Below, in pieces: positions 1 to 6,263 of a DNA stretch of 11,340 bases. This DNA is from JACZWZ01 sp964194935 (lineage in GTDB: Bacteria; Actinomycetota; Acidimicrobiia; Spongiisociales; UBA11373): NCBI GenBank assembly GCA_964194935.1, contig CAXMOL010000036.1, forward strand, positions 1 through 11,340, read 5' to 3'. The notes beneath the pieces were generated by a model. The model worked only from the letters and a program-made list of their open reading frames with translations. It did no database searches and had not been told where the DNA came from. Positions within the stretch are counted from its first letter, which is position 1, and every line of letters starts with the position of its first letter. A program made the position numbers and the translations under genes.

Positions 1-222
1 GGTCACCACGCCGTCTTCGAACGCGTAGCCGCCTTCATCGGTAGTGCTGGCCGACATCCATGTCCAGGTGCCACCTTCTTGGAAGGTCAGGTCGCCGCCG
101 CCAATGGGGCTCCACAGACCGACCAGCGCCGTTGCCGGGTCAACACTCGGTGCTGATTCTCCGCTATCGCCGCAGGCAGCCAGCAAGAGACCAGCAATCC
201 CCAGTGCAACAAATAATCTCAT
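1..222 (-). CDS. Lipoprotein, N-terminal part (runs off the left edge)
   Basis: An open frame of 74 codons starts at ATG 222-220 and continues past base 1, so the C-terminus is missing. The N-terminus MRLFVALGIAGLLLAAC is a short lipoprotein signal peptide with lipobox L-A-A-C, placing the lipidated Cys at residue 17. A G-run (GGGGGGCAGA) directly precedes the ATG and serves as ribosome binding site. After a Ser/Gly linker comes LVGLWSPIGGGDLTFQEGG, a 'G.W...(L/F).F...GTW' arrangement reminiscent of small lipocalin-like or beta-barrel lipoproteins; this fold guess is weak. The product should be exported and membrane-anchored on the outer face. It is divergent from the DUF488 gene at 424. Function is unknown. 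Confidence 0.8.
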   Translation of the reverse strand, partial: MRLFVALGIAGLLLAACGDSGESAPSVDPATALVGLWSPIGGGDLTFQEGGTWTWMSASTTDEGGYAFEDGVVT

Positions 223-264
223 TCTGCCCCCCATTAAGTGAACGGGCGACGCTAGCAGAGAACC

Positions 265-289
265 TTTTTCCCGTGAGTCCGGGGAAAAA
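265..289. promoter_or_regulatory. Inverted repeat between divergent genes
   Basis: TTTTTCCC (265-272) and GGGAAAAA (282-289) form a perfect 8-bp inverted repeat around a 9-nt spacer. It lies about 43 nt upstream of the lipoprotein start at 222 and 135 nt upstream of the DUF488 start. It could be an operator or a small hairpin in a 5' leader. It lacks the GC-rich stem and trailing T-run of a classic terminator. The role is inferred only from position. Confidence 0.35.
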
Positions 290-302
290 CCTCAGCCGCT
301 GA

Positions 303-317
303 CCGACAGGATGTCGG
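303..317. promoter_or_regulatory. Short palindrome in the divergent intergenic region
   Basis: CCGACA (303-308) and TGTCGG (312-317) are perfect 6-bp arms around GGA. Together with the inverted repeat at 265-289 this makes two dyads in the 201-nt gap between the lipoprotein and the DUF488 gene. This is the usual place for a repressor or activator site, but no known binding motif is recognised. Confidence 0.25.
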
Positions 318-423
318 CGTTCATGGTCGGCGCATGGAGATCAGCTGCGAGGGCTAAGTTCGTCACCATGAGGCGCAAGACACCGCAGCGTTTGATCTGG
401 TCACCGAGTTGATCGCACTGGCC

Positions 424-792
424 ATGGCCATCTCACTCAAACGCGTGTATGAACTTCCTGCGGCATCTGATGGTCAGCGAATCCTCGTAGAACGTCTGTG
501 GCCCCGCGGCATGGCGAAGGAACGCGCCAAGATCGACCTATGGCCCAAGGAGGTGGCCCCTTCCGCAGATCTGAGGCAGTGGTTCAGTCATGACCCGGGC
601 AAATGGCGGCACTTCAAACAGCGGTATTTCGAGGAGCTGAAGTCACCAACCGCCGATTTGGAGTCAGTTCTGGCTCTCGTTCGAGCTGGTCCAGTGACGT
701 TTGTGTTCGCGGCGCGCGAAGAACGCTTCAACAATGCGGTCGCGCTCAAGGAATATGTCGAGACTGGAGGCTCAGGCGGGCCCCGACGCTGA
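424..792 (+). CDS. DUF488 family protein (YeaO-like)
   Basis: A 122-residue protein of normal family length. It matches the DUF488/YeaO pattern from end to end: KRVYELPAASDGQRILVERLWPRG at the N-terminus (family form 'KRVY.p...dG.RvLVdRlWPRG'), then W.KE.APS.DLR.WF in the middle, the F..RY..EL segment, and a C-terminal TFVFAAREERFNNAVALKEYV (family form 'tLly.ar....N.a.vL...l'). Members are small cytoplasmic proteins of unestablished function, often near stress or heavy-metal genes. The ATG at 424 is preferred because homology begins two residues later; an upstream in-frame TTG at 409 is possible. Neither has a clear Shine-Dalgarno sequence. It is divergent from the lipoprotein and convergent with the cyclase. 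Confidence 0.88.
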   Translation: MAISLKRVYELPAASDGQRILVERLWPRGMAKERAKIDLWPKEVAPSADLRQWFSHDPGKWRHFKQRYFEELKSPTADLESVLALVRAGPVTFVFAAREERFNNAVALKEYVETGGSGGPRR

Positions 793-808
793 GGCGCCAC
801 GCCTCCAG
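764..808 (+). terminator. Hairpin over the DUF488 stop codon
   Basis: CTGGAGG (764-770) pairs with CCTCCAG (802-808), and inside it CTCAG (771-775) pairs with CTGAG (789-793), with an 8-nt bulge on the 3' side. The structure overlaps the last codons and the stop (790-792) of the DUF488 gene and lies in a convergent junction with the cyclase stop at 857. There is no T-run, so a terminator role is inferred from stem strength and position only. Confidence 0.35.
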
Positions 809-856
809 CCTCCACGAGGGGTCGGTCTTATCCACCGTCGGCTCGTCGATTGGGGC

Positions 857-2149
857 TTAGGAATTCAGCCGCCAAACACGCAGTGGCTCGTCGAAGCCCT
901 TGAGCGAATGTTCGCCTTGATCCTCGAACTTGTATTGCTTGCCAAGCAGAAGCTGTTTCACTCCATCTGAGACAAACACCTGGCCGGGCTGGGCGGCATC
1001 GGCTATGCGACTGGCGACTACAACGACGGCCCCATGTACGTCGCCATCTTCGTGGATAGGTTCACCCGCAGCCATGCCGACCCGGAGTTTGATGTCGCCG
1101 CCGGACAATTCGACCTGAACCTTGCGAGCGAAGTCCAGAGCGTTTGAGGCTGAGCGAAACTCGAGCAGCGATCCGTCGCCGAGGTGCTTGACCACCTGGC
1201 CTGAGAGATCGGCCGCCGTCTCGGCCACCAGGTCTTCGACCGAGCGGATCGCATTACGCCCCTCCTCGTCACCAACCCGATCGACGACCTCGGTGGAGGC
1301 GACGATATCCGTGAAGACAACGATGCTGGTACCAGAGGCGAGCGGTTCTCCGGATGGTTGCCAACCGAGGAAGTCGCCGAAGCTCGAGAGGACTGCGTCG
1401 CGATCCACCATGTATGGCGAGAAGCTGCCATTGATTCCTACGAGCCTGGCGTTCGGAATAGCGGCTGCTGCCTCCCGGGCTTGCTCCACACTCGTGATGG
1501 CCCCGCTACGGGTGTAGATGATCAACGTGGGGGCAATAACATCGCCCAGCCACGGGCGGCCATCCCACGGAGACGGAGAGGCCTGCAACACGCCGGGATG
1601 CTCGCGAATGATCGCTTCCAAAACTGCGCGCAGAGGTTCAGCATCGTCGGTTGGTGCGGTCGAGGCCCAGAAGCTCGCGATTACATCACTCAACCCCGTT
1701 TCCGCCAAGACCTGAATAGCATCCAGAAACTTCCCGTGCTCTTTCGCCTCAGCGATCGTCACCGACGGATCGCACAACACCAGATGCTTTACCCGTTCCG
1801 TCGTAGCCAGGCGTATTCCAACTGCAGCCAAGGTGCTGGTGGCGACAAGATCGAACCGTGCGTGTCCCATAGCGTCAGCTACGGCCTCGACATCAGCCGC
1901 GACCTGCTCCACAGTTGGATCGGGCTCCACCCCGGAGAGTCCCGTGCCGCGCGGATCGAGACGGATCACCTCATGTTGTTCCGCAAGCGCCTCGTAGAAG
2001 GAGCGAAGCGAGTTGATCTCCCACTCCAATTCACCATGACTAAGAGTGAAGTTGTGGATCAGGATGATCGGCGGGCCGCTACCGATGCTCCAGTACGCGA
2101 TCGGCATACCATCGGAGGAGTTCGTAAATTGGATCACGCCCCGGGTCAC
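857..2149 (-). CDS. Alpha/beta hydrolase-fold domain fused to a class III adenylate/guanylate cyclase
   Basis: A 430-residue cytoplasmic fusion with the architecture of mycobacterial Rv1900c. Residues 5-262 are an alpha/beta hydrolase fold: SDG.PIAY, an oxyanion region IHNF...HGELEW, and VIRLDPRGTGLSG. The nucleophile elbow is degenerate, A103-T-S105-T-L instead of GxSxG. The acid Asp position, found by aligning 'TLxxHRxxD', reads Gly216. The His position, in 'GxDHxPxxxD', reads Phe243. Residues 274-430 are a class III cyclase domain: metal Asp281 in VVFTDIVAST, metal Asp325 in KHLGDG, Lys321 and Asp370 at the purine-contact positions (an adenine-type pair), and Arg381. The usual Asn four residues before that Arg is Val377. 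The product is probably cAMP, with the hydrolase-like half acting as a ligand sensor. The GTG at 2149 is bounded by a stop 10 nt upstream and has no good SD; GTG at 2137 is an alternative. Confidence 0.9.
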   Translation of the reverse strand: MTRGVIQFTNSSDGMPIAYWSIGSGPPIILIHNFTLSHGELEWEINSLRSFYEALAEQHEVIRLDPRGTGLSGVEPDPTVEQVAADVEAVADAMGHARFDLVATSTLAAVGIRLATTERVKHLVLCDPSVTIAEAKEHGKFLDAIQVLAETGLSDVIASFWASTAPTDDAEPLRAVLEAIIREHPGVLQASPSPWDGRPWLGDVIAPTLIIYTRSGAITSVEQAREAAAAIPNARLVGINGSFSPYMVDRDAVLSSFGDFLGWQPSGEPLASGTSIVVFTDIVASTEVVDRVGDEEGRNAIRSVEDLVAETAADLSGQVVKHLGDGSLLEFRSASNALDFARKVQVELSGGDIKLRVGMAAGEPIHEDGDVHGAVVVVASRIADAAQPGQVFVSDGVKQLLLGKQYKFEDQGEHSLKGFDEPLRVWRLNS

Positions 2150-2162
2150 GGAGGAAGGCTAG

Positions 2163-2807
2163 CGATCGGAGGTCAACCTGGGCACCCCCGACCGCCTCAG
2201 AGACGCAGCCCGCAACCACATCAACGAGACCCTCGCATCAGCACCGCTACGCAACGACCAAAAAGCCACCATCACTCACCGACTCGAGATGCTCGACCTC
2301 GAAGAAACCGGCGTCATACGCAGCCACGCCCGAGACCAGATCAACGACACCCAACTCGCTGAAACCCTCGAACAGATCGGCGACGAACGAGCAACCCTCA
2401 AAGGACACCTCGCCCAACTCGACGCATGGGACACCCAACACCGCGCCAGCCCAGCCCGCCTCTCCCAACTCGACCACCTCGCCCACCAAGCGACCAAGAA
2501 CCTCTCCGACGCCACTCCCCAAGACCAACGCCGCGTCTACGAACTCCTGACACTCCGCATCGATGTAGCGGCTGAACGCAGTCTCCAAGTCTCAGGGACG
2601 ATCCCGACCCATGGCCCTCTAACCCTCGAAACAGGTGGCGATGTTTCGACACAGGGGCTTCAGCACCTCACACTTCTCCAGAGGGGGGTGTACTTAGTCA
2701 CCGCTGGCCGACCGGGTGGCGTCGTGCCTCGACCACCGGAAACCGCAGAAGACGACCCCGACCTGCAGTTCCAGCCCATGGGACGTTCCGTCGTTCGGCT
2801 CTACTGA
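2163..2807 (+). pseudogene. Large serine recombinase, C-terminal remnant
   Basis: The frame is open from just after a TAG at 2160-2162 to TGA 2805-2807, but has no credible start, catalytic domain or zinc ribbon. It encodes a charged coiled-coil region: LEMLDLEETGVIRSHARDQ, then repeated Leu/Glu heptads, then LSQLDHLAHQATKNLSDATPQDQRRVYELLTLRIDV. The last part matches the end of large serine recombinases ('L.d.tpee.R.ll.lL..ri.v'). Homology fades after about 2600, and the remaining residues to 2807 are Pro/Arg-rich and look like read-through. Codon use favours GAA and CAA with C-ending Asn/Thr codons, unlike the GAG/CAG-rich neighbours, which fits horizontal origin. It ends hard against the 5' end of the cyclase fusion on the other strand. 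A short functional ORF from ATG 2289 is possible but unlikely. Confidence 0.7.
2681..2702 (-). repeat. Possible terminus of the intergenic repeat family, opposite orientation (copy E)
   Basis: Read on the minus strand, this stretch gives GGTGACTAAGTACACCCCCC. It resembles the right-hand module of the plus-strand repeats further right (GACTCTCAAGTACACCCC at 5376-5393 and GACTCTTATGTACACCCC at 4568-4585). It lies about 80 nt after the last recognisable recombinase codons. Relatedness rests on roughly a dozen shared bases, so it is tentative. Confidence 0.4.
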
Positions 2808-2863
2808 AGCGGCCACAACGCTGGGACATTGTCGGTGAGTCAACCGGATCAATAGGTGATTGC

Positions 2864-3766
2864 ATGTCGATACGCTGCATCCTCGTCGGTGTCTGCTTGG
2901 TAGTGATCGTCTCGGCTTGTAGTGGAGGCGAAGCAGGCAGCGCTCCGTCTTCGCCTGGATCATCGACGAATGATGACGAGACCTCATCCGTTGAGATGGT
3001 TGACAACGGTTCGTGGTACGTGCACGAACGGTGGCCACACGATGGGCGTCCCATCGAAAGCGAGAACTTCGTCGTCTACAGCGACGCAGCCAGTCCCGCT
3101 GCGCGGCGTGAAATGTCGGACGCTGCGGAGAGGTTATGGGCTGAGCTTCTAGACGAATTCGGTGTTACGCCGGAGGTGCATCGATTTCCATCCGGTCAGG
3201 AGAAGATCGACATCTATGCCTATCACGATCACTACCCACAGGGTTGGTCGGGACGGGCATATATGGGCGGATTACTCATCTGGTCGCCTGATCACGGGCT
3301 GCGTCAGTTCGCGGCCGACGGCTATGAACCTGCGCTGAAGCATGAGCTGATTCACGTTCTCCAGTGGATGTTCGCGGTCAACCATGGCCGCATCGATACG
3401 TGGTTCATCGAGGGGCTTCCTCTGGCGCTGGCGGATGACCTGGCAGGTGAGCCCATCAGGGATCTCGAACAGCTGAATGATCTGATCGCCGAGTACGGGA
3501 CCATCAATCCGATCTCGATCAAGCGATACTCACAGATCACTGATCCAGAGGTCGGTGAGCACTTCTACTACCCGATGTTCCAACTCGCTTTCGAGTACCT
3601 ATTCGCTGATGACGGTCTCGGGCGATCTTCCACCGACGCCAGAGATGTGATGATCGATGTGGATGGAGGTGCAACGTTCCAAGCGGCATTCGAAGACGCA
3701 ATGGGACTTCGCCTTGAAGACTTCGAAAGCGAGTTCTTCGACCTGATGAGCGAGTACCTGCGCTAG
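2864..3766 (+). CDS. Predicted zinc metallopeptidase lipoprotein (gluzincin, peptidase MA-like)
   Basis: A 300-residue exported lipoprotein. Residues 1-19 form a signal peptide with lipobox V-S-A-C and lipidated Cys19, followed by a Ser/Gly/Asp linker to about residue 45. The core carries the zinc motif H160-E-L-I-H164 in LKHELIHVLQW. Then WFIEGLP follows, where Glu183, 19 residues after the second His, is the expected third ligand; this is the layout of peptidase MA-like gluzincins. A domain around residues 65-110 (ENFVVYSDAAS...) has the usual lead-in of such enzymes. The predicted role is peptide-bond hydrolysis at the outer face of the membrane; the substrate is unknown. The start is set by AGGTGA six nt upstream of ATG 2864. 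A repeat (3800) follows 33 nt after the stop. Confidence 0.82.
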   Translation: MSIRCILVGVCLVVIVSACSGGEAGSAPSSPGSSTNDDETSSVEMVDNGSWYVHERWPHDGRPIESENFVVYSDAASPAARREMSDAAERLWAELLDEFGVTPEVHRFPSGQEKIDIYAYHDHYPQGWSGRAYMGGLLIWSPDHGLRQFAADGYEPALKHELIHVLQWMFAVNHGRIDTWFIEGLPLALADDLAGEPIRDLEQLNDLIAEYGTINPISIKRYSQITDPEVGEHFYYPMFQLAFEYLFADDGLGRSSTDARDVMIDVDGGATFQAAFEDAMGLRLEDFESEFFDLMSEYLR

Positions 3767-3799
3767 TACGGAGAACTGATCGTCCTTTGGCTCATCGGG

Positions 3800-3855
3800 C
3801 CTCTGGTGACATTTACGAGCAGTGGGGTAAGAACTCCCAAGGTCACCCCTCCAAG
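3800..3855 (+). repeat. Interspersed intergenic repeat, copy A
   Basis: The left module at 3800-3827 is a 28-nt exact match to 5232-5259; its core reads GGTGACATTTACGAGCAG. The right module GAACTCCCAAGGTCACCCCT (3831-3850) follows almost at once. A third shared piece at about 3863-3879 (CGTC.GATGTGATCGC) also occurs in copy C (5324-5339) but there lies before the right module. The copy fills the gap between the metallopeptidase stop and the YdeI-like gene. It is non-coding as far as can be judged. Confidence 0.75.
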
Positions 3856-3924
3856 TGGACGCCGTCAGATGTGATCGCAGTTGCCTGGTTCACGGTCGGG
3901 AGCGCAGGGATAAGGTGCTTTCAC

Positions 3925-4521
3925 ATGGGCAAGCTCGACGACTTCGAACGGACGACAGCCCCCGATCGTGCTGCCTGGCGGGCCTGGCTGGTCGAGAATC
4001 ATGAGTCCTCTCCCGGCATCTGGCTTGTCTACTTCAAAAAGGCCTCCGGCAAGCCAAGCGTCACCTACGACGAGGCGGTCGAAGAGGCGCTCTGTTTCGG
4101 GTGGATAGACAGCAGAGCGAACGGCCTCGACGAGGAGCGTTACATGCAGGTGTACACGCCTCGCAAGACGGGAAGCGTCTGGTCGAAGCTCAACAAGGAG
4201 CGGATTGAGCGGGTGATCGTCGAGGGGCTGATGACCGAGGCGGGGATCGTCAAGATCGATGCTGCCAAACAGGATGGGTCTTGGGTTTTGCTTGATGCTG
4301 TCGATGACCTGATCGAGCCTGACAGGCTCCGAGTCGCCCTGGACGCGAACCGCACCGCCCGCGACAACTACAACTCGTTCGCCGACTCAGTGAAGAAGCA
4401 GGCCCTCTACTGGGTGTACAGCGCCAAGCGAGAGACGACCAAGTCGGACCGGATCGCCCAGATCGTTGAGGCAGCGGCCGAAGGAATGTCGGTGGCGGAG
4501 TACCGCGCCGGGTTGAAATAG
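3925..4521 (+). CDS. YdeI/OmpD-associated (OmdA) family protein
   Basis: A 198-residue soluble protein matching the YdeI/OmdA family. It starts with a W..WL..NH....GIWLV..KK.SG.PSVTYDEAVEEALCFGWIDS block at residues about 18-65. This is followed by a YMQVYTPRKTGSVWSKLNKERIERVI segment at about 74-100, and a C-terminal NYNSFADSVKKQALYWVYSAKRETTKSDRIAQIVE helix pair typical of the OmdA domain. Family members have been linked to peptide or bacteriocin resistance in enterics; the biochemical activity is not established. The ATG at 3925 is chosen because AGGTG lies 9 nt upstream and homology begins at once. The longer frame back to 3787 would translate repeat copy A. The stop at 4519-4521 touches repeat copy B. 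Confidence 0.87.
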   Translation: MGKLDDFERTTAPDRAAWRAWLVENHESSPGIWLVYFKKASGKPSVTYDEAVEEALCFGWIDSRANGLDEERYMQVYTPRKTGSVWSKLNKERIERVIVEGLMTEAGIVKIDAAKQDGSWVLLDAVDDLIEPDRLRVALDANRTARDNYNSFADSVKKQALYWVYSAKRETTKSDRIAQIVEAAAEGMSVAEYRAGLK

Positions 4522-4590
4522 AGAGTCCCACTCTGGCTCTGATGACGTTTGCGAGCAGTGGGGGATTGACTCTTATGTACACCCCTCCGG
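4521..4590 (+). repeat. Interspersed intergenic repeat, copy B
   Basis: GAGAGTCC (4521-4528) begins the copy, as in copy C. The left module CTCTGATGACGTTTGCGAGC (4537-4556) then GAGCAGTGGGGG, followed directly by the right module GACTCTTATGTACACCCCTC (4568-4587). AGAGTC (4522-4527) and GACTCT (4568-4573) are inverted repeats, so this copy is a short internally deleted form of copy C. It lies wholly between the YdeI-like gene and the next lipoprotein. Confidence 0.7.
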
Positions 4591-4635
4591 GAAGATATAG
4601 GATTCGAGGATGGTGACGACCCAAGGTATTCGACT

Positions 4636-5184
4636 GTGAAACGGGCCCTGCTTGCGGGTGCGGGCCTGACGATCGTCCTGGCCGCCTGTGGTGGCGGGTC
4701 GATGAGCGAAACCGAGTACGTGGAGGCGCTCAACGACCTCGTGGTGAACGCCGGGTCGGACCTCGAAGGCGTCCTGGTGGCCTACCAACAGATAGAGGAC
4801 CCAACGTTGGACGACTTCGTCGCCTTTGTCGACAGGCAGCTGGCAGCAGAGTATGAGGTCCGTGAATTCTTCGACGAGCTCGATCCCCCCGCCTCGATCG
4901 TTGAGGTGAACCAGGTGATGGTCGACGCATTGGCCCGGATCCTGGCGGCCGCCGAGGGAGTGGCTGAGGCCGCCGAGACCGTCGATAGCCTGGAGGCGTT
5001 GGAACAGACCCCCGCGTTCGCCACCTACGAGACCGTGAATGCCGATGCCGACAGCATGTGTCTTGACGTACAGGCCAGGATCAACACCCTCTCCGAAGGA
5101 CTGGTCATCGACGATCCCTGGATTCCCGACCTGCGCCTGACCGTGGAAGCTTTCCTGGACTGCACCGAGGCTCAAACCGACTGA
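4636..5184 (+). CDS. Small helical lipoprotein of unknown function
   Basis: A 182-residue exported lipoprotein. The signal peptide MKRALLAGAGLTIVLAAC has lipobox L-A-A-C with lipidated Cys18. The mature part is mostly acidic amphipathic helix (for example VNQVMVDALARILAAAEGVAEAAETVDSLEALEQ), with two further cysteines, Cys142 and Cys176, that could form a disulphide outside the cell. No enzymatic motif is seen and no family is recognised; a DUF of actinobacterial lipoproteins is likely. The start is GTG 4636, with AAGG 10 nt upstream. A 9-codon ORF from ATG 4610 ends in a TGA (4637-4639) overlapping this GTG, so translational coupling is possible. A hairpin follows the stop at once. Confidence 0.8.
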   Translation: MKRALLAGAGLTIVLAACGGGSMSETEYVEALNDLVVNAGSDLEGVLVAYQQIEDPTLDDFVAFVDRQLAAEYEVREFFDELDPPASIVEVNQVMVDALARILAAAEGVAEAAETVDSLEALEQTPAFATYETVNADADSMCLDVQARINTLSEGLVIDDPWIPDLRLTVEAFLDCTEAQTD

Positions 5185-5185
5185 A

Positions 5186-5223
5186 GCGACGAGGCATTGA
5201 GAGTCCGCATGCCCACGTCTCGC
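5186..5223 (+). terminator. Hairpin after the helical lipoprotein gene
   Basis: Two nucleotides after the stop at 5184, GGCAT (5193-5197) pairs with ATGCC (5209-5213) around an 11-nt loop. GACG (5188-5191) pairs with CGTC (5216-5219), with small internal mismatches. Its position suggests a U-less terminator, common in high-GC genomes. The left inverted repeat of copy C overlaps the loop, so the structure may belong partly to the repeat. Confidence 0.4.
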
Positions 5224-5395
5224 CCCTCGTTCCTCTGGTGACATTTACGAGCAGTGGGGGATGGAGTCGTGCTGTCTCTCGCCTACGTATCCGCAGGGTC
5301 TAACGGATAGACGTCGGCGTGGTCGTCTGATGTGATCGCCGGATCAATTCGGCCATCTGCCGCAGTGGTGCAGGGACTCTCAAGTACACCCCTCC
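5197..5395 (+). repeat. Interspersed intergenic repeat, copy C (longest; MITE-like)
   Basis: TTGAGAGTCC (5197-5206) and GGACTCTCAA (5374-5383) are perfect 10-bp inverted repeats bounding 187 bp with no ORF of note. Inside, 5232-5259 is identical to 3800-3827. The next bases, TGGGGGATG...GTGCTGTC (5255-5277), match the copy at 11273-11294. The flank GTACACCCCTCC (5384-5395) is shared with copies A and B. Copies A and B look like versions lacking about 110 bp of the interior. It sits in the convergent gap between the lipoprotein and the two-TM protein. Confidence 0.65.
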
Positions 5396-5416
5396 CGACG
5401 AGGATGACGGCTTCGC

Positions 5417-6184
5417 TCAGTGAGGTGCTTGATCCTGAGCGGATTCATCGATGCGTTCGACGTTCACTCGTCGTGTTGGGACTCCTCGGATGGATACCAG
5501 CGACAGGCTGACGGTTTGCTGCAGCACGATGTAGAGCAAGGCGATCGCCGCCGGTAATGCCCAGGTGGCTGTTTGGACCTCCGGAGGGAGTACGCGACCC
5601 CAGTCGAGTGGGCCGTCCAGATCGGTGTTGTTCCCGAGGGCTTCGAACCCGGCCGGATCGAATGACAGTGCTGGATCGCCTGGAGCACACGGATGTCGAG
5701 GTAGGAGGCGGGCCACGAACGGAACCCGGCCTTGTCGCCAGCGAATCACGTAGCAGTCGCCTTCGTGCTCGCCTGTAAGCACCGAGTAGTCGGCCACGAC
5801 CCCGCCACGATCGACTTCGAATAGGCCTCCCTGGATGCCGTCCGAGCTGAGAGAGAAGTCGGTGATCTCGGCCTCTTCGGCGTTGATTGCCCGGTAGGCG
5901 GTCTCGAGGTGGTCGGCGAATTCGCGGGCCGGGGCATAGTCGGGATTGGCTACCTCTCGGAAGATAAGCACGGGCATCAGCACCAGGGATGCGCCGACCA
6001 GGATCAGCGTGTGGCGCACCATGGCCCGTCGCTTGCGGCTGCGTCTGTCGATGGTGGCCGCGGCCCGCTCGGCATGCCGGAAGCCGTCATGGGACGAATG
6101 CGGGGCACCGTCGACTCGAAGCTCCCACCGCTGTGCCTCGACCCTGACGGCTCGATACGTGCGGTCCCGTCCTCGAAGGCGCAT
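5417..6184 (-). CDS. Two-TM membrane protein of unknown function
   Basis: A 255-residue protein, not recognised. Residues 1-56 are a basic cytoplasmic segment; its first part (YRAVRVEAQRWELRVDGA...FRHAERAAATID) has the look of a small 'W.v..dG' domain as in DUF2188, which is only a guess. TM1 is at about 57-76, followed by a roughly 125-residue external domain with two cysteines, Cys144 and Cys166, able to form a disulphide, and a GDCYVIRWRQGRVPFVARLLP strand region. TM2 is at about 206-231, followed by a charged C-terminal tail inside. The start ATG 6184 has GGAGAGGAA 4 nt upstream. It is divergent from the MFS gene with repeat copy D in the shared upstream region, and convergent with the helical lipoprotein. 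Confidence 0.75.
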   Translation of the reverse strand: MRLRGRDRTYRAVRVEAQRWELRVDGAPHSSHDGFRHAERAAATIDRRSRKRRAMVRHTLILVGASLVLMPVLIFREVANPDYAPAREFADHLETAYRAINAEEAEITDFSLSSDGIQGGLFEVDRGGVVADYSVLTGEHEGDCYVIRWRQGRVPFVARLLPRHPCAPGDPALSFDPAGFEALGNNTDLDGPLDWGRVLPPEVQTATWALPAAIALLYIVLQQTVSLSLVSIRGVPTRRVNVERIDESAQDQAPH

Positions 6185-6234
6185 CAGATTCCTCTCCGGT
6201 CCGAGCCTATCGGCAAGTAGGCGGTCTCGGCTCG

Positions 6235-6263
6235 CTGATGACGTTCACGAGCGTGGCGGAGGG
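6235..6263 (+). repeat. Interspersed intergenic repeat, partial copy D
   Basis: CTGATGACGTTCACGAGCGT (6235-6254) continues into GGCGGAGGG and matches the left module of copies A-C (CTGATGACGTTTGCGAGCAG in B). No right module follows. It lies between the divergent two-TM and MFS genes, so here the repeat sits within or near promoters rather than after a gene. Confidence 0.55.

Noticed and set aside
368..412. 14-codon leader ORF before DUF488 (ATG 368)
   Set aside because: It has no ribosome site and no sequence feature of an attenuator or regulatory peptide.
1358..2362. 334-codon plus-strand ORF
   Set aside because: It runs antisense through the cyclase fusion and into the recombinase remnant; its product is low-complexity Arg/His/Pro with no family signal.
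3787..3924. N-terminal extension of the YdeI-like gene
   Set aside because: It would translate repeat copy A, and a good ribosome site precedes ATG 3925.
4537..4590. Strong RNA hairpin within copy B (GTGGGGG with CACCCC)
   Set aside because: Only four G-C pairs are continuous and the flanking bases mismatch, so a stable stem is not supported.
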